NCBI RefSeq assembly: GCF_024400535.1 | Contig: NZ_CP038800.1 | Span: forward strand, 1,736,001-1,800,000 | Length of the DNA stretch: 64,000 nt | From: Treponema denticola | GTDB taxonomy: Bacteria; Spirochaetota; Spirochaetia; Treponematales; Treponemataceae | Direction: 5' to 3' | Shown: positions 38,581 through 47,802 of the stretch, in pieces | How the letters are laid out: each line of letters starts with the position of its first letter | How positions within the stretch are numbered: the first letter of the stretch is position 1 | Translations under genes and position numbers: made by a program | Notes under the pieces: generated by a model | The model's database searches: none | Seen by the model: only the letters and a program-made list of their open reading frames with translations | Told to the model about the DNA's origin: nothing

Positions 38581-40353
38581 ATGCCGTATATTTTGGGAAC
38601 AGCGGGACATGTAGACCATGGAAAGACAGCCTTGGTAAAAAGGCTTACAGGAATTGAAACCAGTCATCTGCCTGAAGAAAAAAAGCGGGGGATGACCATA
38701 GAGCTCGGCTTTGCTTCGCTTGAAGATCCTGTTCACGGTACTGTCGGCATAGTAGATGTTCCCGGCCATGAACGTTTTATCCGCAACATGGTTGCAGGCA
38801 CATGGGGTTTGGATGCGGCTCTTTTAATAGTGGCAGCCGATGACGGCTGGATGCAGATGTCCTCCGATCATTTGCGTGTACTGAAGGCCATGAAGATAGA
38901 CTCCATTCTTCTTGTAATCACAAAATCCGACCTTGCAGAAAAGGACATGCTTGAACTTCTAATCGAAGATGCCAATGCCCAATGCGAAAAAATAATCGGA
39001 AGAAAACTGCCTGCCGTTGCCGTATCTTCCCTTACCGGAAGCGGAATCGAGGAACTCAAAGCCGAAATTACGAAACTTCTTTCTTCATCAAAAAAACAAA
39101 GCCCGCCTACTCCCTTTTTATATGTAGACAGGGTCTTTGTCCTAAAGGGCATAGGAACCACCGTTACCGGAACATTAAGAGGAAAAGGCCTGCATACGGG
39201 CGACAGCTTGCAGATATATCCTTCAAATGAAGAATGTAGAATTAAATCGATACAAAACCATCATAAGGATGTGGAAAAAATAGAGCCCGGTACGCGGACA
39301 GCCCTCAACTTAAAGCTGGGAGAAAAAACAAATCTTGAAAGAGGAATGCTCTTAGCTGAAAAAGATTCAAATTTTGTTTTAAGCGGAAAAGAACTTTTAG
39401 TACGCATCGATGAGGTTTTTACAAACAAGGAAGGGGGCTTTAAAAATCATGCCGAAATTGAAATAGCCCTCGGAAGCGCTCATGCAATAGGCAGCATTCA
39501 CTTAAACCAATTCGACAGGAGCTTGGGCCGTCTTTCTTTAGAAGAACCTATTGCTTCTGCTTGGAATCAAAGAGCCGTTTTAATAAGGCACGGCGGAAGC
39601 GAAATTCTAGCCTCGGCCAGAGTGCTCGCAAGTTTTCCAAGCTACAAAAGAATACAGTTTAAGGAAGCCTTTGAGGTTTACAGGGATAAGGAACTTCCTT
39701 CAATTCACAGCTACAAGTTTAATATTGAAGGCTTTGTCGAGGATACTAAAATCAAAACCCAAGAGCTCACATCGGATAAGAATGAAGTCATTGAGTATGG
39801 CTCTTGGCGTTTTTTAAAAAAGAGACTTGAGTTTTGGGAAAATAAAATTTTAAAAACGGCTCAAGAAAGTCAGGCAGGTTTTACCCTTGAAGAAGTGGAC
39901 TTACCTGTTCCGCAAAGGGTAAAAACTACAGTATTAAAAAAACTTTGCGATGAAAAAAAGCTGGAAAAAGAAGCTCATATTTATAAACTGAGCGGAAGAA
40001 CGGGCGACGATATTTCTAAAAATGCAAAGGCCCTTTTGGATGCAGCCTTTAAGGCTGGCTTTGAAGGCATCGAAATAGACAAGATAAAGCTCCCTCAAGC
40101 CAGAAAAGAAGCGAGAGCCCTGATAAAATTAGGTAAGCTTATCTGCCTTGAAAACTTTTTACACTACCATACGGATTTTTACAAAAAGGCCGTAAATTCC
40201 TTATTTGCAAAATACAAAACAGGGGATAAGATTTCGATAGCCGATGCACGGGAAGTAACCGGCCTTTCCCGCAAATACATTCTTCCGATTCTAAACCTTC
40301 TCGAAAAAGAAGGCAAGCTAAAAAGGCAAGACAACGACAGAATTGTATTGTAA
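38581..40353 (+). CDS. selB: selenocysteine-specific elongation factor SelB, 590 aa
   Basis: GTPase that brings Sec-tRNA(Sec) to UGA codons marked by a SECIS hairpin. The N-terminal GTPase has GTAGHVDHGKTALVKRLTGI (G1), a switch region KKRGMTIELGFASL, DVPGHERFIRNMVAGTWGLD (G3) and TKSD (G4). Domains 2-3 follow, and the C-terminal ~200 residues are winged-helix repeats for mRNA binding (for example SIADAREVTGLSRKYILPIL then NLLEKEGKLKRQ). ATG 38581 with GGGGGAAAG; the frame extends four codons upstream without function. Implies that the organism makes selenoproteins; selA, selD and tRNA-Sec are not in the window. Confidence 0.95.
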   Translation: MPYILGTAGHVDHGKTALVKRLTGIETSHLPEEKKRGMTIELGFASLEDPVHGTVGIVDVPGHERFIRNMVAGTWGLDAALLIVAADDGWMQMSSDHLRVLKAMKIDSILLVITKSDLAEKDMLELLIEDANAQCEKIIGRKLPAVAVSSLTGSGIEELKAEITKLLSSSKKQSPPTPFLYVDRVFVLKGIGTTVTGTLRGKGLHTGDSLQIYPSNEECRIKSIQNHHKDVEKIEPGTRTALNLKLGEKTNLERGMLLAEKDSNFVLSGKELLVRIDEVFTNKEGGFKNHAEIEIALGSAHAIGSIHLNQFDRSLGRLSLEEPIASAWNQRAVLIRHGGSEILASARVLASFPSYKRIQFKEAFEVYRDKELPSIHSYKFNIEGFVEDTKIKTQELTSDKNEVIEYGSWRFLKKRLEFWENKILKTAQESQAGFTLEEVDLPVPQRVKTTVLKKLCDEKKLEKEAHIYKLSGRTGDDISKNAKALLDAAFKAGFEGIEIDKIKLPQARKEARALIKLGKLICLENFLHYHTDFYKKAVNSLFAKYKTGDKISIADAREVTGLSRKYILPILNLLEKEGKLKRQDNDRIVL

Positions 40354-40407
40354 ATAGTGGCGGTAAAGAGCTAAACTACTACTCATTGAAAAAATACATA
40401 AAAATTC

Positions 40408-42057
40408 TTATTCGGTTTCGGCAAGGGCACGGGAAATGCTAAAAGCAAAATCTCCTATTTTTTCCAAGTTGCGGACCATGTCGATATATAAAAGCTCGGC
40501 CTTTACGTTTGCACCTTTTTCCAAGCGGGTACGTGCAAGATGCTTTAGGTGTTGTCGCATCGCATCGATAGATTCTTCCATTTCATGGGCCATTGCAAGC
40601 TGCTCCGCTGCAAGAGGTTTATTTAAGTGTTCGTGAACAAAATGAATAAACTGATTTACAATTCCCATATAGGGCAAAAGTTTATCCATATCGTCTTGGC
40701 TGATGGGCATCTTTAATTCTATACTTCGGTTGATAAAAAGACCCAGCTCAAAAATCTGATCGGTCATATTTTCTATATCGTCTACAATACCGAGCATAAG
40801 GCGTACATTCTTTCTGTTTTTTTCGGATAAAGAAAGCTGAGAAGTTTTAATAAGGTATACAGAAAGCTCTTCCTGCATTTGATCGGTATAATCTTCTTTT
40901 TCGGTCAACTGCCTTATCACAAATTCTCTTGAAACATTTTCTTCCTTACTCAAAAGAGAACGCAAGAGGCTGAACATTTCCCGGACAATATTGGACATCT
41001 TTAGAATTTCAACCTCGGCCCTAAGCACATAGGCCTCCGTATTTTCTTTCATGCCGGGTGCCTGAAAGGTAAGAACATAGCGGGCAGGCTCTTCATTTTC
41101 TCTTGGTTTAATAAGCCAGCACACAAATTTTGCAATCTGATTTACAAACGGAATGGCGACAAGAGTGTTGATTACATTGAACAAGGTATGGAACACTGCA
41201 ATTTTAGTCATAAGACTGCTTGAAGGGCAAATCAAATCCACTAAGGATAAAAACGGCGTAAAAAAAGCTAATGTAAAAACGCTGCCTGCAACATTAAACA
41301 AAACGTGTACGGCCGCCGCCCTCCTCGCATTGAGCTTTGTTCCTATTGAGGCCAATACCGCATCTACTGTAGAACCTACGTTACTTCCCAAAATTACAGC
41401 CGCAGAAAATTCCCAGCCGACTACCCCGGTATGAGCCATCGTCAAAAGAACCGCAGTTGTCGCACTCGATGAATGGAGAAAAACAGTAAGTACCAAACCG
41501 AGGATAACACCGATTATAATACTATGAATACCTGTCTGTCTAAAAAGAGAAAAAAGGGCAATATGTTCACCCGAAATATTCGGCACGGCTGAAGCCAAAA
41601 AATCCAAGCCGGTAAAAAGGAGACCGAAGCCCATGATGGCCTCACCCAGATTGTCTTTTTTAAGTTTTTTAAAAAAGGTTAAAAAATAGCCTATTCCGAA
41701 GGCAGGAATGGCTATGCTTGCTATAGAAAATTTAAAACCCAGGAGAGAAACTATCCATGCCGTAACGGTCGTACCTATGTTTGCACCAAAAATTACACCT
41801 ATAGCTTGCTGAAGACTCAACATTCCTGCATTGACAAATGAAACGGTCATAACGGTTGTAGCACCGGAAGATTGAACAATGCCGGTAACAATTATACCCG
41901 TCAAAACAGCTAAAAATCTGTTTCCCGTCATAAAATTGAGTGTACGGTGTAGACTTTCGCCGGCACTTTTTTGAATACCGTCACTCATCATTTTCATTCC
42001 GTATAAGATTAAACCTAAACTTCCAAGCATCTGGAATACAAGAGAAACTACAGACAT
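40408..42057 (-). CDS. Na/Pi-cotransporter (NptA-type) with C-terminal PhoU domain, 549 aa
   Basis: Inner-membrane sodium-phosphate symporter family. Two inverted repeats of the Na_Pi_cotrans domain carry the QSSGATTVMTVSFVNAGMLS motif (about residue 60) and its partner HSSSATTAVLLTMAHTGVVG (about residue 195), the substrate-binding QSS/SSA hairpins. The region after ~350 is helical and PhoU-like (EILKMSNIVREMFSLLRSLL, MVRNLEKIGDFAFSISRALA). ATG at 42057. May export or import phosphate, or regulate it through PhoU contacts. Alone on the leftward strand between selB and the antiporter. Confidence 0.92.
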   Translation of the reverse strand: MSVVSLVFQMLGSLGLILYGMKMMSDGIQKSAGESLHRTLNFMTGNRFLAVLTGIIVTGIVQSSGATTVMTVSFVNAGMLSLQQAIGVIFGANIGTTVTAWIVSLLGFKFSIASIAIPAFGIGYFLTFFKKLKKDNLGEAIMGFGLLFTGLDFLASAVPNISGEHIALFSLFRQTGIHSIIIGVILGLVLTVFLHSSSATTAVLLTMAHTGVVGWEFSAAVILGSNVGSTVDAVLASIGTKLNARRAAAVHVLFNVAGSVFTLAFFTPFLSLVDLICPSSSLMTKIAVFHTLFNVINTLVAIPFVNQIAKFVCWLIKPRENEEPARYVLTFQAPGMKENTEAYVLRAEVEILKMSNIVREMFSLLRSLLSKEENVSREFVIRQLTEKEDYTDQMQEELSVYLIKTSQLSLSEKNRKNVRLMLGIVDDIENMTDQIFELGLFINRSIELKMPISQDDMDKLLPYMGIVNQFIHFVHEHLNKPLAAEQLAMAHEMEESIDAMRQHLKHLARTRLEKGANVKAELLYIDMVRNLEKIGDFAFSISRALAETE

Positions 42058-42140
42058 GTGACTAGTATATCAAAAAACGGAAGAATTTTCAATCCACGCT
42101 TGGCAAATAGGGCGTATTAAAAAAGTTGCAGGCAAAAATT

Positions 42141-43397
42141 TTATACCTGTTCTTTCATTGGAGGTTCAAAAGTCCTATCCGAAAATGCTTTTCCCAACAA
42201 AATAGGCACAATCATGGAGGAAACGATAATCAGCAAAATGACCGGTGCAAAGTATTCGGCTTTAACCATCCCTACCGCAAGTCCCTTTTGAGCTACGATG
42301 AGGGCTACTTCACCGCGCACCATCATTCCCAGCCCTATCTGGAGCGATTCCTTCCGCTTAAAGCCCAACGTCAATGCTGAACCGCCGCAGCCGATTATTT
42401 TGCTGATACAACCGACAAGCACAAAGGCTATCGAAAACCATAGTAAGCTCATATTCAGTCCGCTAAAGTCCGTTTTAAGTCCGATAGAGGTAAAAAAGAT
42501 AGGACTAAAAAACATATACGAATTAATGTCTATTTTCTTTTCCATATAGGAAGCGTCATGCAAGTTGCATAATACAACCCCTGCAACATAGGCACCGGTA
42601 ATATCGGCAATACCGAAAAATCGTTCGGTACAATAGGCAAAAATCAATGCAACCCCTAGCCCGTAAATCGAAATACGGTGAGTATGAGGATGCCTCTTAT
42701 CATACCATTTGAAGATTCGGTAAATCACATAGCCTACTACCAACGAAGCGGCAAAGAACGCTGCCGTTTTTATAATAAGTGCGAGGTAGTCGCCCTTACC
42801 GGAACTTGCACCGAGTACAACCGTCAATGCAATAATGCCTAAGACATCATCGATGATTGCAGCACTGATAATTGTTTGCCCGACTTCCGAATTTATCTTT
42901 CCCAGCTCTTTCAATGCAGCAACGGTAATGCTCACCGAAGTCGCCGTTAAAATAGTCCCGATAAATAGGGCTTGATAAAATACGGGCGTTCCAAAACCGT
43001 CGAAGCCCCAAAAGCCTAAGGCCATAGCCGTACCTAAAACCAATGGAACGATAACGCCGCAAGCAGCGATCACTGTGGATTTGATACCGGATGCAACAAG
43101 TGATTTTAAATTAGTACCCAATCCGGCAGAGAACATAATCAGGATAACGCCGATTTCCGACATATATCCGATAAACTGATTGGTTTCGGCATAGATAATG
43201 TTCGGTTCGGCTCCGCCGAAATTACGAAAAAAAGGCAGGTAGCGTAATAAAAGCCCTGCAACAATTTCACCCGCAACTTGCGGAATATTCAGTTTTTTTG
43301 CAAGAAGACCGAGGTACTTTGCAACAATAACGATAATTCCAACGGAAAGGACGATTTGCAAAGCAATTTCGCCAATAGGTATTTCACCAGCAGACAT
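42141..43397 (-). CDS. cation:proton antiporter (CPA2/Kef-NhaS type), 418 aa
   Basis: Twelve-helix monovalent cation/H+ antiporter without C-terminal RCK domain. Recognisable: LAKKLNIPQVAGEIVAGLLL (family N-terminal motif), ILIMFSAGLGTNLKSL, ISAAIIDDVLGIIALTVVLG with the DD-containing ion-binding helix, ADITGAYVAGVVLCNLHDAS and LGMMVRGEVALIVAQKGLAV (the MxxRGEVALI motif). ATG at 43397 with GGGAGC upstream; an upstream TTG-started extension lacks a site. Ion (K+ or Na+) not determinable. A short block TCCACGCTTGxCAAATAGGGCG occurs both near its 3' side (~42093) and upstream of htrA (~43562). Confidence 0.92.
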   Translation of the reverse strand: MSAGEIPIGEIALQIVLSVGIIVIVAKYLGLLAKKLNIPQVAGEIVAGLLLRYLPFFRNFGGAEPNIIYAETNQFIGYMSEIGVILIMFSAGLGTNLKSLVASGIKSTVIAACGVIVPLVLGTAMALGFWGFDGFGTPVFYQALFIGTILTATSVSITVAALKELGKINSEVGQTIISAAIIDDVLGIIALTVVLGASSGKGDYLALIIKTAAFFAASLVVGYVIYRIFKWYDKRHPHTHRISIYGLGVALIFAYCTERFFGIADITGAYVAGVVLCNLHDASYMEKKIDINSYMFFSPIFFTSIGLKTDFSGLNMSLLWFSIAFVLVGCISKIIGCGGSALTLGFKRKESLQIGLGMMVRGEVALIVAQKGLAVGMVKAEYFAPVILLIIVSSMIVPILLGKAFSDRTFEPPMKEQV

Positions 43398-43624
43398 AAA
43401 CAGCTCCCATAAAAAGTCAACAAACAAAATCGACTTTCTTAAAAAAAATAATTGATTGCAGATAGAATTAACAATCACACTTATTTTATTCCATTATATC
43501 ACAGTATCATTTATTCGTATAGTACCGCATTGCTGCACATAACTACGGTGAGATTTTTACGTCCACGCTTGACAAATAGGGCGTATTTTTAATAGACTAT
43601 AATTATAGGAGAATTTTAAGCATT

Positions 43625-44902
43625 ATGAAACTTTACAGTAGAAGACAAACATTAGTATTTTCGCTCATTGCAGCGGTTATTTTTGCAAGTGCAGGTTTTT
43701 TTGCCGGTATAAAATACAATACAGGAAACATCGGCTTAAATGAAATTCAAAGTGAAGCCTCAAACGGCTCTGCCGATTTTGAAAAAAATGCAGGAAACGG
43801 ATTTGTTCAGGCGGAAAATTCGCACAATTTAAATATGCAGAAGCATGGAAATACGGCTGCTGTAAGCACTTCAAATGAAACAGGCTACATGGGCTATACT
43901 CCTGCCGAATCACAGAATATTCATGTATATGAATCGACCAATGAAGCTGTCGTAAACATAACCACCGAAACTATGGGAGCAAACTGGTTTTTTGAGCCCG
44001 TTCCGGTTGAAGGCAGTTCAGGTTCGGGCTCCATAATCGACGAAAGCGGATTGGTATTGACCAATGCACATGTAATTTCAGAAGCTTCAAAGATTTATAT
44101 TTCTCTTTCTGACGGAAGTCAGTATGAGGCAAAAGTAGTAGGAACGGATGCCGAAAACGATTTGGCTGTTTTAAAATTTGATCCGCCTAAAAATATTAAA
44201 CTTACGGTAATAAAATTAGGAGACTCAGCCAATTTAAAAGTCGGTCAAAGAGTTTTAGCTATCGGAAATCCTTTCGGACTGGAAAGAACTCTTACAGACG
44301 GAATAGTCTCGGCACTGAAGCGCCCGATTCAAAACGATAAAAATATTATCATCAAAAACATGATTCAAACCGATACGGCAATTAACCCCGGAAACTCAGG
44401 CGGCCCTCTTTTAGACACTCAAGGAAGAATGATAGGAATAAACACTATGATTTATTCCACATCGGGAAGCTCGGCCGGAGTCGGCTTTGCAGTTCCCGTA
44501 AATACGGCTAAAAGAGTTGTTGCAGATATCTTAAAATACGGAAAGGTTATCCGCGGTTCTATCGATGCCGATTTGGTTCAAGTTTCAGGAAGACTTGCCT
44601 CTTATGCAAAACTCCCCGTTTCTTACGGGCTCCTTGTTTCCGAGGTAAAAAAAGGAAGCAATGCGGCAAAGGCCGGCCTTCGAGGAGGAAATGAAGCTGT
44701 GCGTTCGGGAGTGGGCAGATACAGCTCCGTCTTTTACATAGGCGGCGACATAATCGTTGAAATAGGCGGACAAAAAATAAATAACATAACCGATTATTAC
44801 TCGGTACTGGAGGACAAAAAACCCGGTGAAACGGTAAAGGTTAAAATTATCAGAGGAAAAAAACTTGTCGATTTAAACTTAACCTTATCGGAACGAAACT
44901 AA
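43625..44902 (+). CDS. HtrA/DegP-family periplasmic serine protease, 425 aa
   Basis: Envelope quality-control protease. The N-terminal anchor (QTLVFSLIAAVIFASAGFFA) is followed by a low-complexity linker. The trypsin-like domain shows the triad His in GLVLTNAHVIS (~141), Asp in ENDLAVLKF (~172) and Ser in INPGNSGGPLLDTQG (~251). One PDZ domain near the C terminus (GLLVSEVKKGSNAAKAGLRG and GGDIIVEIGGQKINNITDYY). ATG 43625 with AGGAG upstream. Followed after 6 bp by the P-loop/Asp23-like gene, so the two are one transcript. Anchored DegS-like or soluble DegQ-like function; not resolved. Confidence 0.95.
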   Translation: MKLYSRRQTLVFSLIAAVIFASAGFFAGIKYNTGNIGLNEIQSEASNGSADFEKNAGNGFVQAENSHNLNMQKHGNTAAVSTSNETGYMGYTPAESQNIHVYESTNEAVVNITTETMGANWFFEPVPVEGSSGSGSIIDESGLVLTNAHVISEASKIYISLSDGSQYEAKVVGTDAENDLAVLKFDPPKNIKLTVIKLGDSANLKVGQRVLAIGNPFGLERTLTDGIVSALKRPIQNDKNIIIKNMIQTDTAINPGNSGGPLLDTQGRMIGINTMIYSTSGSSAGVGFAVPVNTAKRVVADILKYGKVIRGSIDADLVQVSGRLASYAKLPVSYGLLVSEVKKGSNAAKAGLRGGNEAVRSGVGRYSSVFYIGGDIIVEIGGQKINNITDYYSVLEDKKPGETVKVKIIRGKKLVDLNLTLSERN

Positions 44903-44908
44903 GAGCCG

Positions 44909-45805
44909 ATGATCGATTTTAAAAAAATTTTAAAAAAAATTTCATGGAAGATTAAAGGAGTCTCGGTTTATGCCCTTGTCGGTGAAAGCGGAACGGGAAA
45001 GAGCTTTAGGGCTCAACTGCTTGCCGAAAAATACGGCATTAAGCTCATCATCGATGACGGGCTTTTAATCTATAACGATAAGATAATTGCAGGCCAATCT
45101 GCAAAAAGAGAAAAAACTCTTTTGGCGGCCGTAAAGGTTGCCTTATTTGACGATAAAAAACATAGAGACGGGGTGGCAAAGGCTTTACAATCCCATAGCT
45201 TTAAAAAGATTTTAATATTGGGAACTTCCGAAAAAATGGTAAACAAGATTGCCGCCCGCCTTCAAATTCCTCAGCCTCAAAAAATAATTAAAATTGAAGA
45301 CATTGCAAGCAGAGAAGAAATCGAAACCGCAATGAGATCAAGGCGTGTTGAAGGCAAACATGTTATACCTGTTCCTTCAATAGAGGTACAACGCACCTAC
45401 CCTCAAATCTTTTACGACAAGATACGCCTATTTTTTAAAAATAAAAAGACACCCTTCGTAGGAACCGAACAATCAAAGCTCTTTGAAAAATCCGTAGTCC
45501 GCCCGGAATTCTCAAAAGTCGGTACGGTCGAAATATCCGAATCCGCTTTAACTCAAATGGTATTTAATTGTATTGAAGAGTACGATAAAGAAGTAGTTAT
45601 TAAAAAGCTCAATATCAAAAAAGAAGAAGGCGGATACAGACTAGATCTGACTGTTGATATTCCTTTTGGAACACAGCTGACCGGAAAGATCAATCAACTC
45701 CAAAAATATATAATCGAACAGATAGAGAGGTACACAGGTATATTGATTATTCAGATAAATGTTATAATCGATAAAATAATCAACAGGGAAGATTCTAACC
45801 CTTAA
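44909..45805 (+). CDS. P-loop ATPase with Asp23-like C-terminal domain, 298 aa
   Basis: N-terminal nucleotide-binding part with Walker A ALVGESGTGKSFRAQLLAEK (~28-42) and a following IIDDGLLIYNDKIIAG. The C-terminal ~100 residues (GTVEISESALTQMVFNCIEE, LDLTVDIPFGTQLTGKINQL, ERYTGILIIQINVIIDKI) resemble the Asp23/Gls24 alkaline-shock fold. The combination is found in treponemes as a conserved hypothetical protein; activity unknown. It begins 6 bp after htrA, so a stress or envelope link is plausible. Its 3' end overlaps rlmE on the opposite strand by 11 bp. Confidence 0.75.
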   Translation: MIDFKKILKKISWKIKGVSVYALVGESGTGKSFRAQLLAEKYGIKLIIDDGLLIYNDKIIAGQSAKREKTLLAAVKVALFDDKKHRDGVAKALQSHSFKKILILGTSEKMVNKIAARLQIPQPQKIIKIEDIASREEIETAMRSRRVEGKHVIPVPSIEVQRTYPQIFYDKIRLFFKNKKTPFVGTEQSKLFEKSVVRPEFSKVGTVEISESALTQMVFNCIEEYDKEVVIKKLNIKKEEGGYRLDLTVDIPFGTQLTGKINQLQKYIIEQIERYTGILIIQINVIIDKIINREDSNP

Positions 45806-46394
45806 AATCCAAACCTATTAAATAAGTTTCAAAACTTGAACTTCGGCATGCTTCAGGCTTAAAGGCCCTTGCCGTCTTAAAACATTTTCGTAAATTGTTT
45901 AAGTGAATCTGCTGATCTCCGCCTTGGAATATCTTTACGACAAAAGAACCGCCTTGTTTAAGCTGCTCTTGTGCATAATAAAGAGCAAGCTCTACCAAAC
46001 CTGAAGAACGGGCCGTATCAACGGTTTTGTTTCCTGTTGTTGCAGGAGCCGCATCGCAGATAACAGCATCATAAGGTCCCAATTCTTTTACCGATTTTAT
46101 AATTCCCTTATCGAACATATCGCCTTGAAAAAAATTAAGCCTCTCATCATAGACTGAAGAATCCAAGGGCTTTAAGTCGACGGCAGTTACCCTTCCCTCC
46201 TTATTTAAAAATCGCAAGACATAGACGGTCCAGCTTCCGGGAGCCGCTCCCAAATCCAAGACCTTATCATTAGGAGAAAAAAGATTAAATTTTTTATTCA
46301 TCTCTTCAAGTTTGTATACGGAACGAGCAGGATAATTTTCGGCAAAAGCTTTTTTTGACCAATAATCAGGTTCGCTGTATTTATTTTTTGCCAT
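45795..46394 (-). CDS. rlmE: 23S rRNA (uridine-2'-O-)methyltransferase RlmE (RrmJ/FtsJ), 199 aa
   Basis: Methylates the ribose of U2552 in the A loop using S-adenosylmethionine. The SAM motif is KVLDLGAAPGSWTVYVL. The K-D-K-E catalytic tetrad is visible as Lys in ARSVYKLEE, Asp in VICDAAPATTGN, Lys in GSFVVKIFQGGD and Glu in SSSFETYLIGL. Length is standard. ATG 46394, overlapping the upstream regulator gene by 14 bp. Last gene of the leftward murG-to-rlmE run. Confidence 0.95.
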   Translation of the reverse strand: MAKNKYSEPDYWSKKAFAENYPARSVYKLEEMNKKFNLFSPNDKVLDLGAAPGSWTVYVLRFLNKEGRVTAVDLKPLDSSVYDERLNFFQGDMFDKGIIKSVKELGPYDAVICDAAPATTGNKTVDTARSSGLVELALYYAQEQLKQGGSFVVKIFQGGDQQIHLNNLRKCFKTARAFKPEACRSSSFETYLIGLDFKG

Positions 46395-47802
46395 TTACTT
46401 TTTCCTTTTTGGATTGATTTTCTTTTCCTTCCAACATTCGCGAAGTATCATCTTTAATCTCCGCATCATATTCATCAAGTTTTCGATGGAGGGTTCTTCG
46501 GCCTATTCCTAAAATATCGGCTGTCTTGGATTTATTATTATTTTGGTTTGCAAGAGTCTGCAAAATAATTTGCTTTTCGGCTTCGGCCATATTTACTCCC
46601 ATCGGTATACGGATTGAAGAAGCCTCGGCCTTTTCGCGCAATGTTTCCGGTAAGTCGTCAAAGTGAATTACATTATCGGAGCTCATTACAACGGCACTTT
46701 GAATACAGTTTTGAAGCTGCCTTATATTTCCCGGCCAGTCATAATTATAAATTGCAGCTCTTGCACGAGGTTCCATAGAATCTATTTTTTTACCGTTCTC
46801 CTCGGCGAAGTCTTTGATAAAGGCAGCAACCAAAAGAGGAATGTCCTCCTTGCGTTCACGCAAGGGAGGCACGTGAATATGAACTACATTCAATCTAAAA
46901 TAAAGATCTTCCCTAAAATTTCCTTTTTTTATTTCTTCTACCAAATCCCTGTTTGTTGCGGCGATTATCCTTGTATCTACGCTAATAGTTTCAGAACCTC
47001 CTACCCTCTCAAACTTTTTTTCTTGAAGAACCCGTAAAAGTTTTACCTGTATCATTTGATTGACTTCGCCTATTTCGTCCAAAAAAAGAGAACCGCCGTT
47101 TGCAATTTCAAAACGGCCTCGGCTGCGTTGTACGGCCCCTGTAAAGGCTCCTTTTTCATGACCGAAAAGTTCGGACTCCAAAAGGCTTTCGGCAAAGGAC
47201 GCACAGTGGACTTGAACAAAGGGCTTATCTTTACGGTTTGAAAGATTATGAATGGCTCGAGCTATCAATTCTTTTCCGACTCCGGTTTCTCCGGTAATTA
47301 AGACGCTGGCCTTTGTCGGCGCAACTTTTTTTATATTCTCAAAAACCTTTTCCATAAGAGGACTTTTGCCTATAATATTTTCAAAACTTTGTTTGGTTTC
47401 AATGTCATGTAAGAGTGCCCTATTTTGCAGAACAAGGGCCCTGTTTTGTAAGGCTCTTTTTACTAAAAGAAAAAGGCGTTCCAAATCCAAGGGCTTGGTT
47501 AAAAAATCATAGGCCCCCATCCTCATGGCTTCAACAGCCGTTTCTACCGTCCCGTGTCCGGTTAAAACAATTACGGGAACCCCCGGAGTTTTTGAAATAA
47601 CTTCGCGTAAGACCTCTTCACCGCTTATTTCAGGCATTTTTAGATCGGTAATTACAAGATCGACTTCGTCTTTTAAGGCAATATCCAAACCTGTTTTTCC
47701 GTTATCGGCAGTAATTACTTCATAGCCTTCATCTTCCAAAGCCATCGCAAGGCCTTCACGAATATTTTTTTCGTCATCAATAACCAAAATACTGAATTTC
47801 AT
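46381..47802 (-). CDS. atoC: sigma54-dependent response regulator (NtrC/AtoC type), 473 aa
   Basis: Transcription activator. Receiver domain: SILVIDDEKNIREGLAMALE with acidic pocket, phospho-acceptor Asp in DLVITDLKMPEISGEE (~53), Thr in VIVLTGHG and Lys in FLTKPLDLERL. AAA+ domain: Walker A VLITGETGVGKELIARAIHN, sigma54 contact loop GHEKGAFTGAVQRSRGRFE and Walker B GGSLFLDEIGEV. The C-terminal Fis-type HTH reads KSKTADILGIGRRTLHRKLD. ATG overlaps the kinase stop (ATGA), so regulator and kinase are translationally coupled. The symbol follows the naming used for the homologous treponemal pair; target genes not visible. Confidence 0.93.
   Translation of the reverse strand: MKFSILVIDDEKNIREGLAMALEDEGYEVITADNGKTGLDIALKDEVDLVITDLKMPEISGEEVLREVISKTPGVPVIVLTGHGTVETAVEAMRMGAYDFLTKPLDLERLFLLVKRALQNRALVLQNRALLHDIETKQSFENIIGKSPLMEKVFENIKKVAPTKASVLITGETGVGKELIARAIHNLSNRKDKPFVQVHCASFAESLLESELFGHEKGAFTGAVQRSRGRFEIANGGSLFLDEIGEVNQMIQVKLLRVLQEKKFERVGGSETISVDTRIIAATNRDLVEEIKKGNFREDLYFRLNVVHIHVPPLRERKEDIPLLVAAFIKDFAEENGKKIDSMEPRARAAIYNYDWPGNIRQLQNCIQSAVVMSSDNVIHFDDLPETLREKAEASSIRIPMGVNMAEAEKQIILQTLANQNNNKSKTADILGIGRRTLHRKLDEYDAEIKDDTSRMLEGKENQSKKEKVNGKK

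Noticed and set aside
42093-43590. Repeated TCCACGCTTGxCAAATAGGGCG block as a mobile element end
   Set aside because: Only ~25 bp are shared and no inverted repeats or target duplications accompany it; noted only as a short repeat around the antiporter gene.
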